Source of the DNA: Vicinamibacteria bacterium
GTDB taxonomy: Bacteria > Acidobacteriota > Vicinamibacteria > Fen-336 > JAGNNV01
DNA: 37,588 nucleotides
Direction: 5' to 3'
NCBI GenBank assembly: GCA_019694155.1
Contig: JAIBCN010000247.1
Location: forward strand, 1-37,588
In this document: piece after piece, positions 1 through 7,784 of the stretch
Numbering within the stretch: position 1 is the first letter of the stretch
Layout: each line of letters starts with the position of its first letter
The notes under the pieces: generated by a model
What the model was told of the DNA's origin: nothing
Database searches by the model: none
Seen by the model: only the letters and a program-made list of their open reading frames with translations
Translations under genes and position numbers: made by a program

Positions 1-1899
1 TCCACCGCTTTCCGCACCTTCCGCGAGGCAGGGGCGATGGCGAGAGAGATGCTCGTGGGCGCGGCCGCCGAGGCCTGGAACGTCTCGAGGGAATCGTGTC
101 GAACGGAAAAGAGCGCGGTGTTCCATGACGCGACGGGTCGCCGGCTCTCGTACGGGCGGCTCGCGGGCGCGGCCTCGAGACAGCCCGTGCCGAAGCAGGC
201 GGCACTCAAGCCGGTGTCCGCGTTCCGTGTCATCGGCAAGCCCGTGAAGCGCGTCGATGGTCCCGCCATCGTGACCGGGCGGGCCGCCTACGGGCTCGAC
301 GTGCGGGTTCCCGGGATGCTGTTCGCATCGATCGAACGCGCGCCGGCTTTCGGCCTGCGCGTGAAGTCCTTCGACGCCGGAGCCGCGGTCAAGATCCCCG
401 GCGTGATCTCCGTCGTTCCCGTGACCTCGGGCATTCATCCCGGTCTCGCGGTGGTGGCGAAGGACTCGTGGACGGCGCTCAAAGGACGAGAGGCGCTGAA
501 GATCGCGTGGGACGAGAGTTCGCGGGAAGCCTTCGATTCCGCGGCCTATCTGGGCGGACTTCCCGACGCCGCGGCCAGGGCTTCGTTCAAGGTCCGTCAC
601 GAGGGCGACGCCGTCGCGGCGCTCGAGGCCTCGGCCCGCCGGTTGAAGGCCGCCTATCTCTATCCGTTCCAGGCACACGCCTGCATGGAGCCCATGAACG
701 CGACGGCGGACGTGCGCGCGGACCGGGCCGAGCTCTGGATCCCCACGCAGACGCCCCACCGCTGCATGCAGCAGGTGGTCAAGGTAACGGGCCTCGCCGA
801 AGACAGAATCACCATGCACTCGATGCTCATGGGAGGCGGCTTCGGACGGCGCCTCTTCGCCGACTACGCGGCCGAGGCCGCCGAGGTATCGAAGGCGGTG
901 AAGGCCCCGGTTCAGGTGTTCTGGACGCGCGAGGATGATCTTCGTTACGGTTACTTTCAGCCCGCCACCGCGGAGGTGTTCGAGGGCGGCCTCGACGGAA
1001 GCGGGAATCTCACCGCGTTCGTGCACCGGGCGTCCGCGTCGGACCTCGCCATCTACGACATCCACGACGGCAAGTCGCTGTGGCCGCGAGCGAAGGGAGA
1101 GCCGCGCGCGGCGAACTCCTATGAAGCGGACGAGACGCCTTGGGGGGCCTTCGACACGCCCTACAAGTTCGCGGCGCTGCGCGTCGATTGCGCCGATGTG
1201 ACGAGCCCGGTGCCGACCGGCCCCTGGCGCGCCGTCGAATACCCCGCGACCGTCTTCGGCCGCGAGTGCTTCCTCGACGAAATGGCCCATGCGTCCGGCC
1301 GGGATCCGGTGAAGCTGCGACTCGACCTGCTGCCTCCGGGGGAAGTGAAGATCGGCGCGCGCGCGATCGAACGCGGCCGCCTGGCGAGGGCCGTTCAGGA
1401 GGCGGCCCGTCTCTCCGGCTGGAACACGCATCTCCCGTCGGACGCGCGTCTCCGCGGGCGGGGCGTGGCCGCGAGCGTGTATCACGGCGGGAGCTTCATC
1501 GCGATGGTGGCCGAGGTCTCTCTCGCAAAGGACTTCTCCGACCTGCGGGTCGAGCGCGTGGTGGCCGCGATCGACTGCGGCATCGCTCTCAATCCCCTGG
1601 GTATCGAGGGCCAGGCGGAGAGCGGGATCGCCTGGGGGCTGTCAGCGACGCTGCTGGGCAGGACGGACTTCAGGAACGGGCGCGCGGAGCAGGGGTCGTT
1701 CGGGGCCTTCGAGGTCTTGCGCCTCGACCGGATGCCGAGGACCGAGATCCACATCCTGAAGAGCGAGGCGCGGCCGGGGGGGTTCGGTGAGCACCCCGTG
1801 CCCCACGTCGCACCCGCCGTCGCAAACGCGGTGTTCGCCGCGACCGGGAAGCGCGTGCGCGAGCTTCCGATAACGCCGGAGGCTATCCGGCGAGCCTGA
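1..1899 (+). CDS. Molybdenum hydroxylase large subunit (isoquinoline 1-oxidoreductase beta / xanthine dehydrogenase family), 5' truncated
   Basis: The reading frame is open from base 1, so the gene begins before the window; 632 codons are visible. Related beta subunits are about 720-750 residues, so roughly 100 N-terminal residues are missing. The visible part has the aldehyde-oxidase a/b hammerhead region (FRVIGKPVKRVDG, near base 220), the molybdopterin-binding GGGFGRR motif near base 835, and a C-terminal GGFGEHPV motif. In that motif the Glu codon at 1789-1791 matches the catalytic glutamate of the family. The enzyme would hydroxylate an N-heterocycle or aldehyde, with a separate 2Fe-2S subunit passing on electrons; that partner is probably upstream, outside the window. 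The substrate cannot be read from sequence. The 3' end overlaps the convergent stress-protein gene by 17 bases. The methionine at base 37 is internal and not a start. Confidence 0.9.
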   Translation, partial: STAFRTFREAGAMAREMLVGAAAEAWNVSRESCRTEKSAVFHDATGRRLSYGRLAGAASRQPVPKQAALKPVSAFRVIGKPVKRVDGPAIVTGRAAYGLDVRVPGMLFASIERAPAFGLRVKSFDAGAAVKIPGVISVVPVTSGIHPGLAVVAKDSWTALKGREALKIAWDESSREAFDSAAYLGGLPDAAARASFKVRHEGDAVAALEASARRLKAAYLYPFQAHACMEPMNATADVRADRAELWIPTQTPHRCMQQVVKVTGLAEDRITMHSMLMGGGFGRRLFADYAAEAAEVSKAVKAPVQVFWTREDDLRYGYFQPATAEVFEGGLDGSGNLTAFVHRASASDLAIYDIHDGKSLWPRAKGEPRAANSYEADETPWGAFDTPYKFAALRVDCADVTSPVPTGPWRAVEYPATVFGRECFLDEMAHASGRDPVKLRLDLLPPGEVKIGARAIERGRLARAVQEAARLSGWNTHLPSDARLRGRGVAASVYHGGSFIAMVAEVSLAKDFSDLRVERVVAAIDCGIALNPLGIEGQAESGIAWGLSATLLGRTDFRNGRAEQGSFGAFEVLRLDRMPRTEIHILKSEARPGGFGEHPVPHVAPAVANAVFAATGKRVRELPITPEAIRRA

Positions 1900-2848
1900 C
1901 CGGGCTCTTGGAGACCGCGGACTCCAGCTTCTCGGGACGCACGGTCAGGACCGCGCAGTTCGCGCTCCGGATCACCTGCTGAGCGTTGGATCCGGACAGC
2001 ACGTGTTCCAGCAGCCCGTGTCTCTGGGCGCCGATCACGATCAGGCCCGCCCCTTCGTCCAGGGCCACGCGGACGATCTCGTCGCAGGCCCGGCCCGCGC
2101 CCAGTCGCGCTGTGACATCGACGCCGGCCCAACGTGCGGGCAGGGCGGCGGCTCTCTCCAGTCTCTCGGAAGCCGTGCGCTCGATCTCGCTGAGCAGAGG
2201 CTTGACGTCGGGGACGACCATCCGGTACCGCGCCTCTCCAAGATCGGGCATGTGCTCGATGGCATGCAGGAGGGTGACCTTGGCCCCCAGGCTCGAGGCC
2301 AGGGCGAGCGAGAGATGGAAGGCCCGCTCCGAGTTTTCCGAAAAGTCGGTGGCGCACAGAATGCGGCGGATCAGGCCCTGTCCTTCCCACGCCGCTCCAT
2401 CGTCGTGGCGGACCGTCATGACCGGGCAAGGCAGGCGGTGAACGAGCTTTTCCGCCACCGAACCGAGAAGGAATCTCTCGGCGCCGCTGCGTCCGTGGGT
2501 GCCCATGATCACGAGGTCCGCAGGCATCTCTTCGGCTGCCGCCTGAATCTCCCGCCAGGGGTTCCCCTCCCGGATCTGGGTCTCGTAGTCGATGCCCGCC
2601 TCCCGGGCGGCCGTCATGAAGGCGTGGGTTTCCCGTTCCGCCATCCTGCGGGCGTCGGCGGCGTCGGGGCCTGGGAAGGCCGGCTTGGCGTCTCCGCGGG
2701 AATAGAGGTCCTGGACGACATGGACCACTCTCAGTCGCGCCTTGAACTTGCGGGTCAGGGCGAGAGCGTGGCGCAGGGCCTGGAACGAGAACCCTGAGAA
2801 ATCGGTGGGTAGCAGAATGCGCTCGAAGGTTGCGGATGTAGCGTTCAT
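1883..2848 (-). CDS. Universal stress protein, two UspA domains in tandem
   Basis: A 321-residue protein made of two UspA folds, about residues 9-150 and 160-300. The first carries the ATP-binding signature G-x2-G-x9-G-S (GTHGRSGAERFLLGS). The second has GAQRHGLLEHVLSGS, where Arg replaces the second glycine, so nucleotide binding there may be weakened. Tandem Usp proteins are cytoplasmic stress or starvation proteins; the precise role is unknown. The start at 2848 is chosen because GGAGG lies about 8 bases upstream; an ATG at 2866 and a much longer open frame beyond it lack such support. It is convergent with the molybdenum hydroxylase gene (17-base overlap). It lies downstream of the PstS-like gene on the same strand, with a 167-base gap, so it probably has its own promoter. 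Confidence 0.92.
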   Translation of the reverse strand: MNATSATFERILLPTDFSGFSFQALRHALALTRKFKARLRVVHVVQDLYSRGDAKPAFPGPDAADARRMAERETHAFMTAAREAGIDYETQIREGNPWREIQAAAEEMPADLVIMGTHGRSGAERFLLGSVAEKLVHRLPCPVMTVRHDDGAAWEGQGLIRRILCATDFSENSERAFHLSLALASSLGAKVTLLHAIEHMPDLGEARYRMVVPDVKPLLSEIERTASERLERAAALPARWAGVDVTARLGAGRACDEIVRVALDEGAGLIVIGAQRHGLLEHVLSGSNAQQVIRSANCAVLTVRPEKLESAVSKSPVRLAG

Positions 2849-2973
2849 TGGCGCCTCCGAATGCATTCGAGCAAGCGACGTGCCGGGGAAGCCGCGTCGT
2901 GTTAACCCGTCACATTGCCCGCGCTTCGAGGTGAAGGGCGGCGCGGGCCATCGATGGATACCCGGCAATGACT

Positions 2974-2996
2974 GCGGCGGCAGGCCGTCCCGCCGC
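2974..2996 (-). terminator. GC-rich hairpin after the small PstS-like gene
   Basis: GCGGCGG at 2974-2980 pairs with CCGCCGC at 2990-2996 around a 9-base loop, 19 bases past the stop codon of the PstS-like gene. It lacks a U tract on the minus strand, so it is a weak terminator candidate or simply a stable 3' structure. Confidence 0.3.
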
Positions 2997-3015
2997 AAAA
3001 CCTGCTCCCGCGGAT

Positions 3016-3441
3016 TTACCTGACCGGAACCACCCTTACACCCTCGGCGGCGACGCCTGGAGCGATGTAGCCGATCGCGCCCGGGTTTGCCTTGACGTAG
3101 GCGATGACCGACGCGTCCGTGGCCTTCTCCGGGGGGGGCACCTGCCCGCCGGAGAAGATCTGCTGCTGCCAGTACGACACGACGGCGTTCACCTGCTTGC
3201 CATGCACCAGCGTGGTGAAGGCCTCCCGCACCGGGGAGCGCGCCACCTGGTCGACGGGCGCAATGGAAACGCCGTCGTCCCATTTCACGGTCTTCTTCAT
3301 GAAGATCTTCGCGAGCTCCTCGACGCTCAGCGTCTTGACGGTGTTGGCCGGGTTCACGATGACTTGAAAGTCGGCGGCCGACGCCGACGCCGCCATGAGC
3401 ATGACGAGGACGGCCATGGCGGCGAATCGGGATCGGGACAT
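3016..3441 (-). CDS. Small secreted PstS-like (PBP superfamily) protein, copy 1
   Basis: A 141-residue protein with a Sec signal peptide (cleavage likely after ASASA, near residue 22) and a mature part of about 118 residues. Motifs shared with PstS-type phosphate-binding proteins are an NTVKTLSVEEL-like segment, KWDDG, a VDQ..RSPVREAF block in the place of the usual S-G-T phosphate loop, and PGAIGY near the C-terminus. Full PstS proteins have two lobes and about 300 residues; this one is less than half and looks like a single lobe. No ABC permease or ATPase is nearby. The ATG at 3441 is preferred to the GTG at 3450 because AGGTGA sits about 5 bases upstream of it. It follows the TonB receptor gene by 51 bases, probably in one transcript. 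It is about 60% identical by hand alignment to the protein at 11927-12364. Function is unknown; phosphate or another anion ligand is only a guess. Confidence 0.85.
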   Translation of the reverse strand: MSRSRFAAMAVLVMLMAASASAADFQVIVNPANTVKTLSVEELAKIFMKKTVKWDDGVSIAPVDQVARSPVREAFTTLVHGKQVNAVVSYWQQQIFSGGQVPPPEKATDASVIAYVKANPGAIGYIAPGVAAEGVRVVPVR

Positions 3442-3492
3442 CGCTCTCACCTGAAGAAGGGATGGAGGCGCCCGGACCGGGCGCCCGGTCGA

Positions 3493-6387
3493 TCAGAACG
3501 AGATCTTGGCGCCCACCTGGAGGCTGCGCTGGTCATATCCGGCGGTCGCACAGGGCGTGATGGCGGGACTCCCGCAGGCGATGAGGGTCGCCGGGATAGC
3601 CACCGTGGGATTGCCGAGGGCGTCGGTGGCCACCACGCGGTTCACGCCGGAGACGTTGAGGCGGTTGAAGATGTTCTTGCCTTCACCGAAGACCTCGAGC
3701 TTCCGGCGGCCGCCCAGCGGGATGGTGCGCACGTAGCGGGCATCCACGTTGATCACGTTTCCGAGGCGCCCGCTGTTGCGCTCGATGCCGAGCGGGCGAT
3801 CGTTCGATGCGTTCCCGTCCCCGTTGAGGTCGCGGTTCGTGCGGATGCTGAAGGGCAGGCCGCTGTTCGCCTGGACGATGACGGCGAGCTGGTTGTTGTT
3901 GATGATCGGCGCAAGGCTGCCGCTGATCCTGGGCTGCAGGAGGGTCGACAGCGCGAAGGTATGCGTCTGATTGAAAGGCGCGACACCCTTGTCGAAATCG
4001 AGGTTCGCGTAGTCCGACGGCCGATCGTCGTTGGAGCCGAGCACGTATCCCGGAAGAGGCGCGTTATCGGTGCTCTTGGCGAACGTGTAGTTCGCCTGGA
4101 GCTGCCAGCCTCGCCGCATGCGCTTGTTCAACGAGACCGTGAACGCGTTGTACAGGCCCCGCCCGATGGACTCGACCACGTCGATGGCGTTGAACTCGCC
4201 GTTCGGCCGCGTCGGTGAGTAGACGGTGCGGCCGTCGCCCAGGCGGGCGCTGGTCACGGTGAGATTGCGGTCCATCAGCACCGGCATGTTGCGTCCCACC
4301 GAGTTGATGTAGCCGAGGCTCAGGGCGAGGTCGTCGCCCAGGGCGTGCTCGATCTGGATATTGGAGAGCAGCGCCCACTGGGTCTTGTAGTCGGGCGCGA
4401 TGGCCACGAGCCCCTGCTTGGGGGGCGTCGCCGTGGAAACGAGAGCCGGGAAGTTCGGGGTCCCAGGGACGGTGGGCCCACCGCTGAACGTGTAGGACTT
4501 CGGGTCTCCGTTCCGGAGGATCGCGTCCTCGTAAAGGTTCAGGAGCGGCGGCTCGTACATGAGGCCGCTGGAGGCGCGGATGACCGTCCGGCTCGCCTCG
4601 TCAAGCGACCACGAGAAGCCCAGGCGCGCCCCGAAGTTGTTCTTGTCGTCCTTGAAGGAGGCGGAACGGGGATTGGCGGCGAAGGGACGGGAAGCGGGCA
4701 CGTCGAAGAGGTCGTAGCGGAAGCCATAGAGCAGCTTGAAGCGCGTGGACAGCCACACGTCGTCCTGGATGAAAAGTCCGATGAACTTCGTCTTGTAGGC
4801 AACGCTCGGATCTCCGAGGTCCTGGGTGAAGGAGGTGTAGCCGCGCGGAGCAGCGCCGCTCTTCGCGGCCAGGTAGGAGGCGACCGAGGAGAACGTGTAC
4901 TGCGCGCGCAGGGTGTTCACACGCGAGTCGTCGATCGCCTGGACGTCGAATCCCGCTTTCAGGCTGTGCTTTCCGAAGGTCCAGGAGAAGTTGTCGATGA
5001 CCTGCAGGATGTTCGACTTGAAGTCGAAGCCCGCGCTCTGCGTGCCGTCCAGGGGCGATCCGAAGTTGATGGCCTGGGCGCCCGTGATGTTGATGGCGGG
5101 CCCGGTGATCGAGGAGTCGCTCGCCTTGCGCGACTGATGCCGCTGGGCGTATTGAACCCGCAGCTCGTTGAGCCGGTTTCCGCCGAACTGGGAGATGAGC
5201 TGGGCCGAGATGGAGTTCATCTGATCGGCGAAATCCGTGGCGCGCTGGATGGTGTTGGCGCCGCCGCCGATGTTGAAGGGCGAGTCGTTCTTGAACCAGA
5301 ACTCCCGCACGGAGACCTTGTGGGAGGCGCTCAGTTCATGATCGATCTTCGCGATGGCGAAGTGCACCTTCTGCAGCGCCGGGATGACGCCGTTTCCGAT
5401 CGACTCCGCCGGAAGTCCCACCGCCGCGTAGTTGTCCTTGGCCGACTGCGCGATGGTGCGATCCGCGGAGAGGTCGCGGTCGACGTACTCGTAGCCCACG
5501 TAGAAGTGCGTCCGGTTCTTGCGGATGGGCCCCCCAAGCGTGAACGTCGAGTTGTTCACGTGGGTGTCCGGCTTCTGCGCGCCCACGAAGAAGAAGGGGG
5601 TCTCCGAGAAGCTCTTGCGGCGGAAACGGAAGCTCGCGGCGCCCGAGAACTCGTTGGTGCCGCTCGGAGTGATCGCGTTGTAGACCATGCCCGTGGTCTG
5701 GCCGAACTCGGGGGCGAAACCGCTCGTCTGCACCCGGACTTCCTTCACCACGATCTCCGAGATCGGCAGGAGCCTCAGCCCCGCGCGGTCCTTCTGGGTG
5801 TTGGTGTTGCCGTCGATCTGGTAGTTCGTATGCATCTGCGAGCCGTTGCCGTTGACGCGCGCGGCGCCGAACTCGTTGTTCTCGTAGCCCGTAACGTTCG
5901 GCTGAAGGAACGCGAAGTTGTAGGGGTTGCGTGAAACCAGGGGCAGGTTCTTGATCTCGGCCTCGGAAATGGTCCGGCCGATGTCGATCTTCCCGGGGTT
6001 CGCGACGGCCGATTCGCCGGTCACGGTGAGGAATTCCGTCACCACGCCGGGGTTGAGCACCGCGTTTATGACCACGGTCTGGCCGGCCGAGAGCGAGAAG
6101 CCCTCACGCACGAATCCCCGGAAACCGGGGAGAGTGATCCGGACGGAATAGACGCCCAGGGAAAGCAAGGGAGCCCGATATGCACCGGCGCCGTCGGTCA
6201 CGAAGGTCTCGGATTCACCGTTCGTGGTGTTGGTGACGGTCACGTATGCTCCCGGCAAGACGCCTCCGGTCGCGTCCGTGACCACCCCCTCGATCAGTCC
6301 GTTGGTCGCCTGCGACTGGGCGAAAGCGCCCCTGGAGAGCAGGAGGGCCAGGGATACGGTGAGAAGTCTTCGGAACATGGGTTTCAT
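3493..6387 (-). CDS. Oar-like TonB-dependent receptor with N-terminal carboxypeptidase-regulatory domain
   Basis: A 964-residue outer-membrane protein. Order: signal peptide (to about residue 23, ending GAFAQ), carboxypeptidase-regulatory-like beta-sandwich (about 28-112, GVVTDATGGVLPGA), plug domain (about 130-250, with the NYQIDGN segment), then a long beta-barrel ending in aromatic Phe (VGAKISF), as expected for outer-membrane assembly. This is the Oar/TonB type expanded in Acidobacteriota and Bacteroidota, usually linked to uptake of large substrates; the substrate here is not evident. I see no clear TonB box. The start could be the ATG at 6387 or the one at 6378: AGGGAG abuts the first but lies 9 bases before the second, so 6378 may be the true start; the signal peptide is intact either way. 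It is followed by the small PstS-like gene. Confidence 0.92.
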   Translation of the reverse strand: MKPMFRRLLTVSLALLLSRGAFAQSQATNGLIEGVVTDATGGVLPGAYVTVTNTTNGESETFVTDGAGAYRAPLLSLGVYSVRITLPGFRGFVREGFSLSAGQTVVINAVLNPGVVTEFLTVTGESAVANPGKIDIGRTISEAEIKNLPLVSRNPYNFAFLQPNVTGYENNEFGAARVNGNGSQMHTNYQIDGNTNTQKDRAGLRLLPISEIVVKEVRVQTSGFAPEFGQTTGMVYNAITPSGTNEFSGAASFRFRRKSFSETPFFFVGAQKPDTHVNNSTFTLGGPIRKNRTHFYVGYEYVDRDLSADRTIAQSAKDNYAAVGLPAESIGNGVIPALQKVHFAIAKIDHELSASHKVSVREFWFKNDSPFNIGGGANTIQRATDFADQMNSISAQLISQFGGNRLNELRVQYAQRHQSRKASDSSITGPAINITGAQAINFGSPLDGTQSAGFDFKSNILQVIDNFSWTFGKHSLKAGFDVQAIDDSRVNTLRAQYTFSSVASYLAAKSGAAPRGYTSFTQDLGDPSVAYKTKFIGLFIQDDVWLSTRFKLLYGFRYDLFDVPASRPFAANPRSASFKDDKNNFGARLGFSWSLDEASRTVIRASSGLMYEPPLLNLYEDAILRNGDPKSYTFSGGPTVPGTPNFPALVSTATPPKQGLVAIAPDYKTQWALLSNIQIEHALGDDLALSLGYINSVGRNMPVLMDRNLTVTSARLGDGRTVYSPTRPNGEFNAIDVVESIGRGLYNAFTVSLNKRMRRGWQLQANYTFAKSTDNAPLPGYVLGSNDDRPSDYANLDFDKGVAPFNQTHTFALSTLLQPRISGSLAPIINNNQLAVIVQANSGLPFSIRTNRDLNGDGNASNDRPLGIERNSGRLGNVINVDARYVRTIPLGGRRKLEVFGEGKNIFNRLNVSGVNRVVATDALGNPTVAIPATLIACGSPAITPCATAGYDQRSLQVGAKISF

Positions 6388-6736
6388 CTCCCTTGGTGTT
6401 GTTTCTCGAGGTGCCGTTCCCGGTCATCGAGCTTCGATTATGAATCGTATCAAATATGGTTCCTTTATGACCAAGGATTTTTTCAATCGGATTCACCGCC
6501 AAGACCCATTGAGAGTGAGACAAATGTCACAATCGTGGCGTTTCATGGAAACTGGAATTACGAATCACTAATGATGATGGAAAGGACAATCAGCGTTCGA
6601 CCTTGCCGCCATCGCATGCCCCGGACTTGGACGGGCCGACATCACGAAGACGGCCGGACGAACTGCGGCACCCCCCAATAGCCTCCCCACGGCCGGAGCC
6701 CGTCCGGGTGCGCCGAGCGCAAAAGGCGCGGCGGCG
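6388..6736. other. 349-base intergenic region upstream of the TonB receptor gene
   Basis: No coding sequence is supported here. Bases 6415-6590 are clearly more AT-rich than the surroundings and probably hold the promoter of the receptor gene. Within it, at 6435-6447, is the 13-base palindrome CGATTCATAATCG (minus-strand reading), which contains the -10-like hexamer CATAAT. I find no convincing -35 at the right spacing. The rest, 6590-6736, is GC-rich and unremarkable; it is the 3' flank of the marR gene and has no clear terminator. Confidence 0.5.
6435..6447 (-). promoter_or_regulatory. Palindrome over a possible -10 box of the TonB receptor gene
   Basis: CGATT and AATCG are perfect 5-base arms around ATG, about 48 bases before the receptor start. 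The minus-strand hexamer CATAAT inside matches the -10 consensus in five of six positions. A repressor site is possible, but the arms are short and could be chance in this AT-rich patch. Confidence 0.3.
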
Positions 6737-7210
6737 CTACTCGTCCTTCGGCTCGCCGAGGCTCGCGTCCAAATGCGCCAGCCCCTCGCAGAGTTGCACA
6801 TAGCGCGTCTTTCCGAGGCGCCGCCGGAAGTCGGCCTCGACGCGTCGCTTGACCCGGTTCGCGACGTCCAGAACCTGAAGGCCCGCCGGGGTGAACTGGA
6901 CGATGCGGCCGCGCGCATCGGCAGGATCCGCGCGGCGCTCCACGATGCCGTCGCTCACGAGGCCATCTATGAACTGCTGGATCGCTTGTTTCGACAGCTG
7001 CATGCGAGCAGCAAGCACCGCCTGCCGCGTGCCTCCTCGATCGAGATGCGGCAGGACATTTGCTCGCGCCTCGGAGAACCACGAGTGACCCGACGCCACC
7101 ATCCCCGCGCGAAAGATGCGCTGCCAGTGCTCGTTCGCGCGCCACAGGCTCCAGCCGACATGCCGGATGAGCCTTGGGGCGGGGACATTTTCGTCAAGCG
7201 TCTTGACCAT
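6737..7210 (-). CDS. MarR-family transcriptional regulator
   Basis: A 157-residue winged-helix regulator. A helical N-terminal segment (LIRHVGWSLWRANEHWQRIF) is followed by the wHTH domain (about residues 40-115), with a recognition-helix region MQLSKQAIQQFIDGLVSDG and the wing RRADPADARGR containing the typical D-x-R. The C-terminal helices would complete the dimer. The family usually represses its own gene and a neighbour and is released by a small ligand. The ATG at 7210 is chosen because GAGGAGG lies about 7 bases upstream; open frame extends further but without a start signal. It is divergent from the cupin gene, with a 103-base gap holding opposed promoters and a 23-bp palindrome. The likely regulon is itself plus the cupin and perhaps the molybdoenzyme. 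No ligand can be predicted. Confidence 0.92.
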   Translation of the reverse strand: MVKTLDENVPAPRLIRHVGWSLWRANEHWQRIFRAGMVASGHSWFSEARANVLPHLDRGGTRQAVLAARMQLSKQAIQQFIDGLVSDGIVERRADPADARGRIVQFTPAGLQVLDVANRVKRRVEADFRRRLGKTRYVQLCEGLAHLDASLGEPKDE

Positions 7211-7230
7211 TGGCGCCTCCTCGATATAGT
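7203..7230 (+). promoter_or_regulatory. Predicted sigma-70 promoter of the cupin gene
   Basis: TTGACC at 7203-7208 and TATAGT at 7225-7230 are 16 bases apart, matching the consensus at five of six positions in each box. Transcription would start near 7237, giving a leader of about 75 bases. The -35 overlaps the start codon of marR on the other strand. Confidence 0.6.
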
Positions 7231-7247
7231 CTAGCTGCTTGACTATA
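7225..7247. promoter_or_regulatory. 23-bp palindromic operator, probable MarR site
   Basis: An inverted repeat with TATAGTC and GACTATA outer arms and AGC/GCT inner arms around one central base; only one of 11 base pairs mismatches. Size and symmetry fit a MarR dimer site. It covers both -10 boxes and both predicted start points of the divergent promoters, so a bound dimer would block both genes. Confidence 0.75.
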
Positions 7248-7270
7248 AGTCGGCGGCCGCCTTCGGGCAA
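7242..7270 (-). promoter_or_regulatory. Predicted sigma-70 promoter of the marR gene
   Basis: On the minus strand TTGCCC (7265-7270) and TATAGT (7242-7247) are 17 bases apart. Transcription would start near 7235, leaving a leader of about 25 bases before the marR start. Its -10 lies in the right arm of the 23-bp palindrome. Confidence 0.6.
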
Positions 7271-7313
7271 CCGGATCTCCCGCGCCCCGGCCGGCGACGC
7301 CCTCGGAGTTCCC

Positions 7314-7688
7314 ATGCCTGTTCTGAACCCTTTCGATTCCCCGACCTTCAGCCTGCCTGGCGTCACTTTCACCGGCCTCGCCTCGCCGAGCCGCGGCTCC
7401 CTCGAGACATCGCTCTGGCGTGTGCGCCTCGCCCCTGGAACGCCTGGCCTGCCTCATCGGGTGACCCGCGAGGAGATCTTCCTGGTGACCGCGGGAACCG
7501 CGAAGGCGACCGTTGGGGACGAATCGCACCGCCTGACGGAAGGGTGCACCCTCATCGTCCCGCCGAACGTCGACTTCTCGCTCGCCAACGACGGCCTCGA
7601 CCCCTTTGAAGCCATCGCCCTCATACCGGTGGGAGGCGCTGCGATAGCCGGCGATGGAGCGCCCTTCACTCCGCCCTGGGCGCTGTAA
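7314..7688 (+). CDS. Small cupin-domain protein with a reduced metal site
   Basis: A 124-residue single-domain beta-barrel cupin. Motif 1 reads PGLPHRVTREEIFLVTAG and motif 2 reads GCTLIVPPNVDFSLAN. The usual motif 1 has H-x-H-x(3-4)-E; here only one His is present (HRV). In motif 2 the expected His is replaced (VDFSLAN). Two of the four canonical metal ligands are therefore missing, so it may be a binding or sensor protein and not a metal-dependent dioxygenase or isomerase (inference). The ATG at 7314 has GGAG about 6 bases upstream and starts a typical cupin N-terminus; open frame before it has no support. It is divergent from marR and 96 bases upstream of the molybdoenzyme, in the same direction, so co-transcription with the latter is possible. 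Confidence 0.85.
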   Translation: MPVLNPFDSPTFSLPGVTFTGLASPSRGSLETSLWRVRLAPGTPGLPHRVTREEIFLVTAGTAKATVGDESHRLTEGCTLIVPPNVDFSLANDGLDPFEAIALIPVGGAAIAGDGAPFTPPWAL

Positions 7689-7784
7689 CACCGAAGAAGC
7701 GTCGTTTCATCGAGCGGCTTCCGGCCGCCACGAACTCCGGGTAGGGTTGAGGCGCCGCCGCAACGTCTTCTAATTGGGGTTTCC

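Noticed and set aside
2849..3283. N-terminal extension of the stress protein to 3283
   Set aside because: It would overlap the PstS-like gene and is Arg-rich nonsense; a strong ribosome site fixes the start at 2848.
2968..5934. Two long plus-strand open frames (416 and 529 codons)
   Set aside because: Both are antisense to the PstS-like and TonB receptor genes and lack any signal or domain.
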